This document shows, one piece after another, positions 53,101 through 63,972 of a DNA stretch of 64,000 nt. The translations under genes were made by a program, and so were the position numbers. The notes under the pieces were generated by a model. The model was not told the origin of the DNA and made no database searches. It saw only the letters and a list, made by a program, of their open reading frames with translations. Within the stretch, counting starts at the first letter, position 1. Each line of letters begins with the position of its first letter. This DNA is from Anas platyrhynchos (Eukaryota; Chordata; Aves; Anseriformes; Anatidae): contig NC_092590.1 of assembly GCF_047663525.1 (NCBI RefSeq), positions 15,366,001 to 15,430,000 on the forward strand. Direction: 5' to 3'.

Positions 53101-53612
53101 GCCAAGCACCCCCTGCAACCACTCAGGACACCGCACCCCTCACCTTGCTCGCAGGCTCCCTTGCTGCGCTGGGCGATGGCCGGCTCCCCGCGGCTCTGCG
53201 CTCGCAGGCTGGCGGCTCGGAGCTGGCAGCCGCTGCCGTAGGTCCTCCCATCGCTGCCGCACACCGGGTAGCGGCTCTTGCACAGGCACACACCCACCGG
53301 GGCAGGGGCTGCGGGGCCGGCAGCCGGCTCGGAGCCACTCTTCGCCTTGCGGCGCTTGCGGCTCTTGACGCACTCCAGCCCCGAGGCGCAGCGCCCCCCG
53401 CCAAAGCCGCCGCACGCCTCGCCCTCGCCGCGCCCGCACTGCCAGCAGCAGCCGCAGGCGTCCCGCACCCGGCCCAGCGGGCAGCCCCGCGGCGGCAGCG
53501 CCGGGCACCGCGCCGGCTCGCAGGGCCCGCAGCCCCCCGCTGCCACCGCCCCCGCCCCCGCAGGCAGGGCGGGCGCCAGCAGCGCCGCTGTCACCAGCAG
53601 CGAGAGCAGCAT
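38110..53612 (-). CDS. IGFBP7: Insulin-like growth factor-binding protein 7 (IGFBP7/MAC25), complete
   Basis: Secreted glycoprotein of the extracellular matrix that binds IGFs and insulin weakly and acts in adhesion, vascular biology and senescence. Exons in sense order: 53612-53144, 41629-41520, 40589-40473, 39860-39734, 38129-38110. The total is 843 nt (280 aa; human 282 as I recall) with consistent phases. Visible: hydrophobic signal peptide (1 to about 22); Cys-rich IGFBP domain (28 to about 82) with the DACGCCWQC motif at 51-59; a basic cluster KSRKRRKAKSG (83-93), heparin-binding in the family; a Kazal-like module (about 107-154, CLCKSRYPVCGSDGRTYGSGC); and an Ig C2 domain (about 158-265) with cysteines 179 and 246. 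N169-V-T is an N-glycosylation sequon. The protein ends DDGAEL, with only 20 nt in the last exon. Intron 1 spans 11.5 kb. Confidence 0.98.
38577..39105 (-). mobile_element. Old CR1 LINE fragment, minus orientation, in IGFBP7 intron 4
   Basis: Contains stretches typical of CR1 in reverse orientation: CTTCCTTGGGAAGCCCGTTC, then CAGTGCCCAG, and further along the diagnostic GGAGCCCTGGGAACCCTTCT and AGTGACTAGCTGCCAG, then AGCTTTACTGAAAGCCAA. Indels and decay are heavy and the 3' tail is gone, so the copy is ancient. It runs in the same direction as IGFBP7. Confidence 0.8.
41854..42055 (-). mobile_element. CR1 LINE 3' end, minus orientation, in IGFBP7 intron 1
   Basis: Starts with AGAATCACAGAATGGTTTGG and GTTGGAAGGGACCTTAAAGA, the reverse complement of the CR1 3' end, then continues as typical CR1 (TGCCATGGGCAGAGACACCT, GCAGCCTGGCCTTAAACACT). 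The far end blends into unique sequence near 42055. Confidence 0.93.
42450..42478. promoter_or_regulatory. Perfect 12-bp inverted repeat with paired EBF-like sites
   Basis: tttccccaggga, then gtcaa, then tccctggggaaa: two perfect 12-base arms around a 5-base loop in IGFBP7 intron 1. Each arm contains TCCCnnGGGA (TCCCCAGGGA and TCCCTGGGGA), the EBF-family core. Binding is inference; the palindrome is directly visible. Confidence 0.45.
46388..47063 (+). mobile_element. CR1 LINE, about 0.7 kb 3' portion, plus orientation
   Basis: Encodes a recognisable CR1 ORF2 C-terminal segment (46402-46863: SREVIVPLCSALVRPHLEHC, WAPHYKKETEVLECVQRRAT, then [10 protein letters not shown]), then a stop and the CR1 3' end (GGTTGGACTTGATTACCTCA, ending CTATGATGATTCATCGATTC). 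It is antisense to IGFBP7. The terminal repeat is mutated, so the copy is not new. Confidence 0.96.
50095..50117. repeat. (AAAC)n microsatellite
   Basis: About six tandem CAAA units followed by an A-rich stretch in IGFBP7 intron 1. Confidence 0.9.
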
Positions 53613-53760
53613 CGCGGCTCGGCGCTGCCTTCCCCAGGCACCGGCTTAAGCCGAACCCGGGGAAACTCCTCCCTCGGCGGCCGCCCCCTCAGCGCCGCCG
53701 CCATGTTGGGGGCCGCCCCGGCAGTGCCCGTCCCCTGCTTTTCCCCGTAGCTCAGCATGG
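53145..53760. promoter_or_regulatory. IGFBP7: CpG-rich island and likely IGFBP7 promoter/5' UTR
   Basis: Very GC- and CpG-rich sequence covers IGFBP7 exon 1 and about 150 bases upstream, then drops sharply after about 53760. No TATA box is visible. On the IGFBP7 sense strand CAACATGGCGGCGG (53708 to 53695) matches the YY1 consensus, which often sits at or just after a start site. The transcription start cannot be placed from sequence. Confidence 0.7.
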
Positions 53761-54011
53761 AGCCCCCCTTCCTCGCCTGTGAGGAGACCTCAGTTCATCG
53801 CTGGGTGCAGAGGGACCCCTAGTGTAGCTTTGCGGCTCGTGCTCTCGTGCATTCGTTGAACTTCGCAGCGTGAGCAACAGGCAGATAAATGGCAGGAGGA
53901 GGGAGGGCAGCTGCTGAAGTGCATGTTCCGCGCACATTGCTGTGAACACGGCAACACATATTTGTGCCTTTCTGTAAAACACTAGGACATCCAATGAGAG
54001 ATGCAACAGAT

Positions 54012-54440
54012 CACAGAATCACAGAATCACAGAATTTCTAGGTTGGAAGAGACCTCAAGATCATCGAGTCCAACCTCTGACCTAACACTAACAGTCCCCA
54101 CTAAACCATATCCCTAAGCTCTACATCTAAACGTCTTTTGAAGACTTCCAGGGATGGTGACTCCACCACCTCCCTGGGCAGCCTGTTCCAGTGCCTAACA
54201 ACCCTTTCAGTAAAGAAATTCTTCCTAACATCTAACCTAAACCTCCCCTGGCGCAACTTAAGCCCATTCCCCCTCGTCCTGTCACCAGGTATGTGGGAGA
54301 CCAGGCCAACCCCCACCTCACTACAGCCTCCTTTAAGGTACCTGTAGAGAGCGATAAGGTCGCCCCTGAGCCTCCTCTTCTCCAGGCTGAACAAGCAGAT
54401 GGATGGGCTTCTCCTCAGACGGGAGGCTGAGGACACCTGG
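54012..54440 (-). mobile_element. CR1 LINE 3' end, minus orientation, well preserved
   Basis: Begins with three copies of the CR1 terminal repeat (ATCACAGA units, about 54012-54035) and TTCTAGGTTGGAAGAGACCT. Read on the minus strand it keeps an open ORF2 C-terminus (54101-54436: [20 protein letters not shown], then [20 protein letters not shown], ending [10 protein letters not shown] and a stop). The intact frame and tail mark the youngest-looking CR1 in the window. It is 5'-truncated. Confidence 0.97.
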
Positions 54441-54445
54441 TTTGC

Positions 54446-54515
54446 CTAGTATGGAGAAAAGAAGGCTAAGAGGCAACCTCACTGCACTCCACAGCTTTCT
54501 GAGCTTTGTAACATG
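54446..54515 (+). mobile_element. Short CR1 fragment in opposite orientation to its neighbour
   Basis: GGAGAAAAGAAGGCTAAGAG followed by GCAACCTCACTGCACTCCAC resembles the sense-strand CR1 segment GAGAAGAGGAGGCTGAGGGG. That is the segment present in reverse complement at about 54362-54386 in the adjacent copy. The match is short and the downstream limit is uncertain. Confidence 0.6.
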
Positions 54516-55972
54516 AAATGTGAATCTTTATCAGCCATTAATACAAGCGCCCTAGTCATTTTGTAGGAACAATGGGATTGGATGCGTTTTAAATATGGTT
54601 TGAAGGATCAGGCCAAGCAAGAGGATGCTCTTCTGACACAGAGCAGCACACCCATAGTCACCAGTTGAAGACCAAACCTAAACCAGCTCTATCGGGGCAG
54701 ACTGAAGGTCTGTCTAGTCAGGGCCCGGTAGAGACTGCTGAAGATGAGACTGTACAGGTCTCATTCCCACTGCTAGTGCCCATTCTGTGAATTTCCCAGC
54801 ACACAGCAACATCCTGCCTTCCTACGAAATGATGGCAGTCGTTTGCATCACAACACGCTGCACAGCAAACCAACTTTAGTAGCACTGTTTTACATTATTT
54901 AAGCTACTTCGAAGGATCGCTTTCTTACATCATAGCAATAATTTTATTCATTGCAAAAATGATGAGGAAAAAATTTGAGATAGTTTCCCAATTATGCTCT
55001 CTTAATGTGGGCTAGACTTAATACGAAATATTTAATTTTCACTGTCCTTAATCTGACAGCCATTTATATGTACTCTAAAAAACAGTAAATGGGTACTTTA
55101 TATTACAATCTTATTATTTAAGGGAAACTACCCAAAAGTGACGATTTAGAAACAATCTACCTTCAAAACACACATGCCACTCTCTTCTTTGTAAAAGTCT
55201 GTAATGTGAATAAGTGTTGAAGTATAAGAATAAGAAAATAAGAAATAAGTAAAGTGTTGTAAGCATTAAACTGTTATCTGAGTTTTGCATATCAGCTTTT
55301 AATCATGGTGCTGAAACTAAAGCCTGAGGCAGGTCCAACATCAGTCCACAAGTCAGGGTCCAAGTCAAGGATTTGGGGACCAGTCCTCCTCAAACACAAT
55401 TCAGGGCAGGAAGGAGGGACCAGGATTGAACTCAATTAGAGGAGCCCCTGTAACCGTGGGCAGGGTGTAGACAAAGGCCCTAGGTGAGGCTGGTCATAAA
55501 CATTCATGGCCATCAGTGCAGTCTGGGCCAAGAACACTTCAGAAGAGAATTCATATTCAAGGACAGGAATAGAAGTTATTGAAACTCAAACCCGTAAGCA
55601 AAATCCATTAGTGTTACAGAGTCAGCTCTAAGCAGCCTGTAGCACATAAACGACACGTGCTGTTCTAATATGCTATGTCAGGATGTAAGTGTTGCTGCTT
55701 ATGAGTTCTGTTTTCAGTAAGTGCTTTTATCAAGGCTGTGTTTACAATGAGGCAAGTTAAATTCTCAGACGCTATGCAAGACAATGTTTTCTGCACTCCA
55801 CCACCATCAGTCCCATTAATGATCCTTCCTGAAATAAACATGCCACTGCATCAGTAGTTTTCGCTACGGGTGAAGCGATTCATGGCAATTAATGTTTAAT
55901 TTACTGTGTGTTTTCAGTTTTCATTAAGCCTCCTTTGTGCTAGTTGTGTTTCTGTGAGGGTGTGGGTTTAGA

Positions 55973-55996
55973 TTATTTATTTATTTATTTATTTTT
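55973..55996. repeat. (TTAT)n microsatellite
   Basis: About six tandem TTAT units. Similar short tracts of the same motif occur at 30786-30808 (just before POLR2B exon 13), near 14100, and near 20770. Confidence 0.9.
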
Positions 55997-56799
55997 GTTC
56001 TTCTTCTTTATGTAAAACACGGAGTGGAGACAACTCCTGCTGCAGTATTTAATGGAAAGGCTTAGCAGTGAAAAAATGTCGAAGAGCTTGAAGGCTGTTT
56101 CAATGGCTGAAGGAAAATAAGTAGGATTCTTTACATCCTGGCTAATAGAGTCTGACAGATGGTAAAATTATGCCAATATCACGTTTTCAGGTGACCAAAG
56201 TCACAAAAAACATTGATTAATGTCTTCTGACTGCCCAAGTGAGCTAGCAATGGTAACAGCCAGGTAGGTAACAGAGATGATTAGAGCCCAAAATAACAGC
56301 ACCAAATAATTGCTGTTAGTTTAAATCCTGACGTGTTTCATGAGATGCAGAAAGCAATCTCCCAGTCTCCACCTCCCTCCCCGCTGGGCCAAGCAGAAAG
56401 GCAAAATGGAAGATTGGCATAAGTCCACTCCATCAGTTCATGTTATTATTCACCTGTTGTTTCAGGGCCCTATCTTACATTAACCCTCCTATTTTCTTCA
56501 TTAGCCTTTTCCAGGATTAATATCCTTTCTTCTGGCTGGAGGATGGTATTCAACAGGACTTGCATATCTTTCCAGGCTATTTGAAATACTCTGTATACCT
56601 TTTCAGGATGTTCACAATAAGAACCCGTTGACTCTTTCCAATTTATAAAGTCAGAGGATAAAAAAGGATTCTTGGTAGATTGAGAAGCCCTGTGGGCTCA
56701 CTGCCTCCTGGTGTGGGGCCTGCATGATTGGATTCCTAGTTTTTGTCCATAAGACTGAATCCTGATGCTGATCTAAATTCTTCGTATCCTCCTTGTCTT

Positions 56800-56935
56800 T
56801 AATCACCACTTCCCCTGTCACAACCTCTCTCATTTGGATTTGCACCCCCAGGTCCTTTTCTGCCAGGCACCGTTCCTCTCCAAGCATGGGATTGTTATGA
56901 CCCAAGTGCAGGACCCACCTTGTTAAGCTGCAATC
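56800..56935 (-). mobile_element. Degraded internal CR1 fragment, minus orientation
   Basis: CCCCCAGGTCCTTTTCTGCC and ATGACCCAAGTGCAGGACCC followed by TTGTTAAGCT follow a characteristic internal CR1 segment (reverse orientation, in which consensus CR1 reads about as CGACCCAGGTGCAGGACCTT). The copy has no 3' tail and the borders are approximate. Confidence 0.7.
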
Positions 56936-59900
56936 AGATCTGGACCGCAGCTGCTAAGGTCTTTGGAAAAGGTAGCTCTCAGTCCAGTGCTTCAAGAGAG
57001 GAGAGGAGAACCTAAGTTTTTGAACCCATGGCATTTTTCCCCCCAGAATACTTTTTCTCTCCTTTCTTCCCTTCCTTCACTCCCATGCATGATGCAATTC
57101 ACTGTGGCTTTCAGTGTTGCAGCTTGAAACAAAGGGAAGGAAAACGATTCACTTTTCTGCTTCTTCTTTATGCTTTTTATAAGCAAAGAAGTGAGAGAGA
57201 GAGTGAATGTTCTTCCTCCCACCCAAATTACTCTTTTTTTTTGGTTTGTTTCTTAAACTAGAACTTTTTTTTCCAATAAATCCCAAATGATCTACTCACT
57301 TTAATTTCCTTCACAAACTTTCCTTATTCTAACCTCACATTGCCCTTCCACAATGAAAAGGCATAAATAGCCTCATGCTGAAATGTCCAAAGAACACAAA
57401 ACTTGATCAGTCCATCTTCAGCTATTAACAATGCAAGATTAATTACCTTACAACCCATTGATGAAATGAGCTCAAAAACATTTACTATGTCATTCAGACA
57501 TTTACTCTTTCTTCATCAATCTCTTATTGCTACCTGAGTTACAATTGCTGTCTGGCTAATAAATGAAGAAGCGGAAACTTTTGAGTTATTCCTATTAATG
57601 AATTAACTTTTCAGGTATTTATTAAAGTGGCAAATGAAGGGGTTGGAAGATAATAAATCTACTTGAAATGTTGAAGAAGGTAAAGATTGGATTCCAGCTA
57701 TTCCTTTAATCTACATTTACGTTTACAGAAAGCAAGCACAGTAGATCAGTCAAGGGAGCAGTCTGTGCAAGAGGAGATGTTCAGAATATTTTCAGATTGC
57801 ATTGACTAGAGACAGCAGAAGTGATGGCAAAAGTAGGCTCATGCTAAGTGGATTTTTGGGAGACAAAAGATGTATTGTTCTGGCTGCTCTAAGTTCACCT
57901 AGCACCCTCCTGGGGCATACAAAAACCACTGTGATTAGAGAACAATGCTGCACCTATAGTCAATTTTTCCCAAGAAGCCCTTGGACAAGGCCTGAATGCT
58001 AAGACCATTTAGTTGGACTGTGGTGTTTTTTGTTTTTTTTTGTTTTTTTCCTAGCACCTCAATGTTTATCTGTTTTTTAATCACCACTATTTGTACTGCA
58101 AAAGCATTGATGGCCCTAGGTGGGTGATGAGATGAGATGCTTTGAGTGATAATTCCCTTCTGAACAGCCCTGTGAACTCTATGTAACCCGGGCAAGGAAG
58201 AGAAATTTTATGATTCTCTGTATTGCAGAGGGGAAAAGAGCTATGCTTGTATTAACAGAACCAATGCTCCACCTAGAAGCTTGAAATGACTCACCCAAGA
58301 CCATTCCAAAAGTCAGAGGAGTCCAGATCTTCTTCATTCCCTTAACTACATGCCTTTTTTTTTTTTGGTCCCATGGTTTACCAGTTACCACTAGGGATAT
58401 TTCCCTTGGACAGCAGTTGTGTAAAGGCTCCTCAACAACCAGTAACAGTGGATTCCATGGGAGAATACAGCGGTCCTTTTGCTATTTCTCTATGTTCTAC
58501 TTTGGTAGGGTTTCAAGTAGTGGACAAGAGCAGCAACAAGCATAGGTGACAAGGTCACTGATCCTTCAGGCAACATGCAAGTTGTAATGCCACATTAATT
58601 GGCAACTTATACCTGAAAACATGTTTTAAGTTCAAGAATTGATTGTTTCTTTATATTTAGTTAGAGAAACTAGAATTAGTGCTAAGTAACAGAAGGTACT
58701 ATGAAGTAGCTGTGATTATAGGTAGTCAAGAAAAAATGAAAAAGAAACTGAAATATATTTTGTAGAATGCAGCCAATATACAATGTTAGTCATTACTGTA
58801 CAAAGATTTCCATTTCAATGACATTACCATATTGTACACTTGATCAGTAGCTTCTTGTATAAGTAATGGGATAGTCCATGGATAAAATATTCTATTCCTA
58901 ATGCTTATTGGACTGTCAGAGTCAGGCTTAATAACGTGTTGAGGGCTAATTAAGTATTCTATGTACTGTAAAATTCTCAGAGACTTAGTTTATATGAATT
59001 ATCAGCAGGAATATAGTACTAGCAAAGTGATGTCTTCCCGGGAAATGACAGACAGAACAGGGGGGAGTTTAACTTTCTCAGCTGAGCAGCTGCATCCAGC
59101 ACAGAGATGATACTCACCCAGGTCACAGTGACACATCTGAGTCTTGGATGGATTCATTCTCCTCTGGAAAATGAGTGAAAGGATAGACCTGAGGATGTTG
59201 TAATGGTTGTGATGTCTTAAACAAATCTATGGTTATTATGATTATTTATATTTAATTTTCTCATTGTTATTTTAACAGTGTTTGGAAATGAACAACTCTT
59301 CTGCATGGCAAGAACATATTTATTCCTTGGAGCAAAAGTGTCAGGCATGAAAGTGTAACTGATACTTGCATGAATTTGATATTCATGCTGAATTTTGAAA
59401 ATCTATTTACTTTGAAACACTTCTGCTTCCCTGTCTTCCTTCCTTCTTTCCCTGCTCTATGTTTTCTAGGCTCCTTGCATAAAAATACTATCTACATTTT
59501 GTAAGGGTTCATCTGCTTCAGCTACTTATGCCTACAACTGAAGTCACAATACTGCATTTTTCACATCATAATTATTTCCAGTGTAACCAACTGTAATTTT
59601 GTAAATTGACTTCAAGTAGTGAAATAAGCAGCAGGTGCAGATGAGCCCTTAAGAAACAATGATTCTGTCCTTGAAAACAAGGAATTAGGATGAACTGCGG
59701 AACAGTACAGCAATTTGTAAGCAGAATTGGGGACAAAAGTTTTCATTTTCTACCCCAATATACATCTAGACTACATCCCTACAAGCCAGAAATTAATTCC
59801 TAGTTCTTTCCTAGTACAGTTGATCAGGGTGTAGACCCCATATTCTGCTCCTCTGCAAACCCACGATAACAACTGTGAATGAATTGTGAAAGCTTTTCTC

Positions 59901-60701
59901 TCTGTCACATTTGACAGTCTGAGAAGTTCTTTGGCTGTGCCTGTCCTTAAGTCACAGAAAAGCTTCCAACAGCCAGTCATTAAGGATTCTGCCAAATGCC
60001 TAAGAGGGACACTTCAGCATTTTACTGGAGTACACAGTGATAATGTGCCTTGGATTGTGGTATAAAAATGCAAGGTTGAGTGACTTTAGTAATTTTGGAA
60101 ATGTAATACACCTTTAGAGATATTCTGTCTGGGGTGTGGAATTGCTGTTAGGAGACACGATTTATAAATAAAAACAGGGAAAAGAATTACACTTTACTCA
60201 GCATTCCAAAATCTAGACTAGTTAAAAAAGCAATCTCCTGCAGTTTATGCTACAGGAAAACTGGGTTAAATAGTAGGAAAGCCAGTAATAATGTTTATGG
60301 TGTTTTGTCCTTGGTGAGAATCTGGCCCCAATTAAGATAGGGACAGAAACCAGCCTAAACACTACTCTTTTGTGCAACATGAACTGCTTAGTCCAACAAT
60401 ATCATACTCAAAATACAGCTGAAAAAATTTTGAAGTGTTTCAAGCTATTTAGCAGTGGGCAAATGACCAATAGCTGGATATAAAAACCCGTTCATCAGTA
60501 AGACTGATTACAAAGAACTAATGCTCTGAGTGTCAGACGGAGGGTATTCTCATTCTGTAACCTGTGAAACAATTCTAGCAGTTGCCTATACTGAAGGTTT
60601 CATCCTCAGATTCCTCCAAACATGAAAACTTGGCAGAAACCACTTCTGAGCCAAATCGAGAAAGCAGGAAGAGTCAAACTCGGTCAATTTGGACTGCTGC
60701 A

Positions 60702-61165
60702 GAGATCATAGCATCAGAATGGCTTGGGTTGGAAGGGACCTTGAAAGATCACCTAGTCCAATCCCCCTGCCGGAGCAGGAACACCCACATCAGGTCACAC
60801 AGGAATGCGTCCAGGTGGGTTTTGAATGTCACCAGAGAAGGAGACTCCACAACCTCCCTGGGCAGCCTGTCCCAGTGCTCTGTCACCCTCACCATGAAGA
60901 AGTTTCATCTGATATTTAAGCGGAACCTCCTATGTTCCAGCTTGCACCCATTGCCCCCATCATTGGATGTCACCGAGAAGAGCCTGGCTCCATCCTCCTG
61001 ACACTTGCCCTTTACATATTTATAAACATTGATAAGGTCACCCCTTAGTCTCCTCTTCTCGAAGCTAAAGAGACCCAGCTCCCTCAGCCTTTCCTCGTAA
61101 GGGAGATGCTCCACTCCCTTAATCATCCTTGTGGCTCTGTTGTTTGCAGAAACATACAATAATCC
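60702..61165 (-). mobile_element. CR1 LINE 3' portion, minus orientation
   Basis: Begins CATCAGAATGGCTTGGGTTG and GAAGGGACCTTGAAAGATCA, the reverse complement of the CR1 3' end. It carries ORF2 C-terminal coding on the minus strand (60905-61159: [20 protein letters not shown], then [11 protein letters not shown] and FRLNIR). Sequence differs clearly from the copy at 54012, so it belongs to another CR1 subfamily or is much older. It is 5'-truncated near 61165. Confidence 0.95.
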
Positions 61166-62328
61166 AGTCTAGGGCGGATATAGTAAGTTGTATGCAACAT
61201 ATCAAGCTGTTTAACACCATGTGGCTGACATCACGGACTTTTTATCCATGTGCCGATCTCACTGCTCTTGCACTCTTTTGCATCTCTGCCCAATAAGCAT
61301 CCCTCCCATGTGCTAACGCATTATGCAAACCACAGAGCCATCTGCTGGAGCAATTTGCACTTTAGAGAGTTCATCTTTGATGTAATCTATTTTGTATGCT
61401 GACCAAAAAAAAGTAAGTTCTCATTATCACCTTTGATATTCTTCTCTACAGCGAAGGGCTTATGTCACCTTTGTAATTAATTTTCAGGAAGATTCCCCAC
61501 TGAGTTCTTTTATAAGCACAATGCTTTCTGTTCCTTAAGAAATAGCAGAAAAAAAAATAAATCCCAGTTCTCTTTTCTTATAGACTAAGCAAGAAACAAT
61601 ACACTATTATGAAAAGTAACGAAGAGAGTAGCCCATGTTCATGTTTCCCATATGGTAGAGAATACACCTTAAGCAATACAACCAAAAAAGGTTGTTTTAC
61701 CAAAATACAAGATCACAGATCTTCAGTGAATTAAATGAGAAACAGTTACAAAGATATATCAAGTAATCTCTTTCTTAGGCTCTAGGAAAGCTCATTTCTT
61801 TGATTCAAGTTAAGAGAGGAAAGTCTGTGTGCACAAAAAGAGAAATAGCCTATAATCTGTTCATGTTACAGTACAGAGACCAAGTGAAGAATCAGTGGCA
61901 GTGTATCAAAAGCCAGATAATAATTTTTGATTCATCAGATATGATGAATTTTTGCTAGAGGAAGTTTTCTCAGCTTGACAAAAAAAATCATTGGAAAGTC
62001 TAGGCCTTTAGAATAAAGATTTTGCCTTATTGTAGAGGTATGTGCTGAATATTCTGAAAGTGTCTCAGCTTGATGGGGACCCAGAATCAAATCTGGCACC
62101 AAACAGAGGAATTATGGACTTTTACCTAGGATGCCACCTTCTAGGTAAATTAGTTAGGAATCTGCCCTTCCCTTGCTGGTTGCTCAAGGGAGAAGAATAT
62201 GCATACTCCTAAATCTCTCTCAGCTACTGTCTGATGTATAATAATTGCAAAATTTCTCCACCTTTGCAAATAAAAATTCTTGTGTCCCAGGCTGTCCTGG
62301 TGTTGTTAAGACAAAAAAAAAATAAAAA

Positions 62329-62368
62329 TATGTATATATGTATATATGTATATATGTATATATGTATA
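62329..62368. repeat. (TATATATG)n microsatellite
   Basis: About five copies of an 8-base TATATATG unit follow an A-rich stretch. The flanking open frames (Tyr/Ile-rich) are products of the repeat. Confidence 0.92.
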
Positions 62369-63948
62369 TTTTGTTTGGATCAGCAATTGAAGAAAAAAAA
62401 ATGCGAAAGCAGTTGTGTGTGTACATGTGTGCACATAGGTATCTTACACATTCATAATGTCTAGAAGCACAGCATCAGAGCTCCACTTAAAACAAAAAAG
62501 ATTGCTGCCACAGAAGCTGGATTTAGGGCAAAATTATTTTTTGTTTGTTTGTTTTGTCTTTTATCTTCCCCTTGAAAAAATTAAAAGGAGAGACTTAGGT
62601 TAGGAATCACAATTCATTTGCATGATCTGCATTCTTACCATTATTCCTAGAAGAGTTTCAAATCATTCTTGCATGGCATTTCAGAACAACAAATGGATCC
62701 TGAATTTCTCATCAGTCTTCACTCATCAGTCAGAGCTGAATGTAGACATTTCAGTCGCTGCAGAATTCGTTGAATACATCATCTCCACGATGGAAATATT
62801 TAACACGATGTGAAGGCAATCCTGAAAAAGTATAAATGTGTATAAAACGGAATGCTTCATAATTACAGACTCTCTTAATTAAATGCTAAGCACCGTTCCT
62901 TTCTGGGGTGCAGACAATAGGCAGAAATAAGGTACCTTCACAACAAAGGGATGACCACAAAATCTAACAGAGCTGCTGTATCAGATATGTGCTTAAAGAA
63001 CATACAGGAATCATAACAGCACTTGTTCTCCATGGTCTAAAGCAGTGGCATACTTTGCTTTTTTCTTACCAAACTTTGAAACTTGCACTTGAAGTACGGC
63101 AGCCATCAGGAACTGGCCAGATTTTAGATAATCTGAAATATTTTTCACTTGTGGAGGTTTTCAGCCCTTGGCAAGACAACACCATGAATGTCCTGACCAA
63201 CTGATCTACCTGTCTGTAGTTATGCTCAGGGTACGATGAGCAGCTAGAGACAGACAGAATTTCTTCTCAACAGTACTTTTATGAGTCTGTGCTCCAGGCC
63301 AGGGACTTGAAGCGGGCCAGTGACCTGCATTTCTCTGACCAGTCAGATTAGCAAACCAACCTACCATAACGAGCTAGGGATGTGGCTGCTCAGGAAGCAC
63401 TGGCTCCAGGGCAAAGCATGTATGCATGCCCAGCACTGAAAGACCCAACACCGAATCCTACAGCAAAGTGACACTGAAGGCTGCAGCAATGAGTAAAAAC
63501 TCTGTTTGCATACAAGGCAGAGAGAATGATCACAGCACTGGAACCAGACTGTGGGAACCGAAAGGTGCTAAACACTGCACTATGGTCAAAACATGGCTGG
63601 TACCACAAGCAACTCTGAATCAATCCAAATTAACATAAATCCATTCAGTTTAACTACAAAGATTACACAAGACTTTTATGCCGTGCTTTTTCAAGAGAAC
63701 AACAGGATCTAATTGTGGATGGAAAGCCACCTGTTGGATTGTCATTCCTGAAGACAATGTAAAATCAATACAGAAAACAATTTTTGAAATGGAAGTAGAA
63801 TGAACAGCTGCTGTTCAGTGACCATTAAAGAATGTAGAAAAGTTCTTGCAATAGAAACTAGAAGAAAACATACTTCAAAGCTCAAAAAAATGTACCCCAA
63901 AGTTAAAAAGATAGTTGCAATCAAACCAGAAATTGAAGAAATGATGCC

Positions 63949-63972
63949 AGGAAAAAAAAAAAAAAAAAAAAA
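63949..63972. repeat. Poly(A) run near the window end
   Basis: About 23 consecutive A bases. No parent gene is recognised upstream, so there is no support for calling it the tail of a retrocopy. Confidence 0.85.

Larger units (their letters stand above)
41630..53143 (-). other. IGFBP7: IGFBP7 intron 1
   Basis: An 11.5-kb intron from the donor GTGAGGGG (sense, after 53144) to the acceptor tttgcag (before 41629). I find no conserved coding exon on either strand. It carries CR1 copies near 41854 and 46388, an AAAC microsatellite near 50095, a T-run near 52555, and the palindrome at 42450. The long open frames at 42781-43290 and 45073-45744 have no recognisable domain. Confidence 0.85.

Noticed and set aside
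53145-53750. 201-codon plus-strand frame over IGFBP7 exon 1
   Set aside because: Antisense shadow of the Cys-rich coding exon in a CpG island, with no family resemblance.
55304-55315. Left half of an RE1 (REST-binding) element, TTCAGCACCATG on the minus strand
   Set aside because: The right half does not match. Lone half-sites are frequent, and a link to REST would be speculation.
63949-63972. Poly(A) run as a sign of a processed pseudogene
   Set aside because: No parent coding sequence is recognisable upstream within the window.
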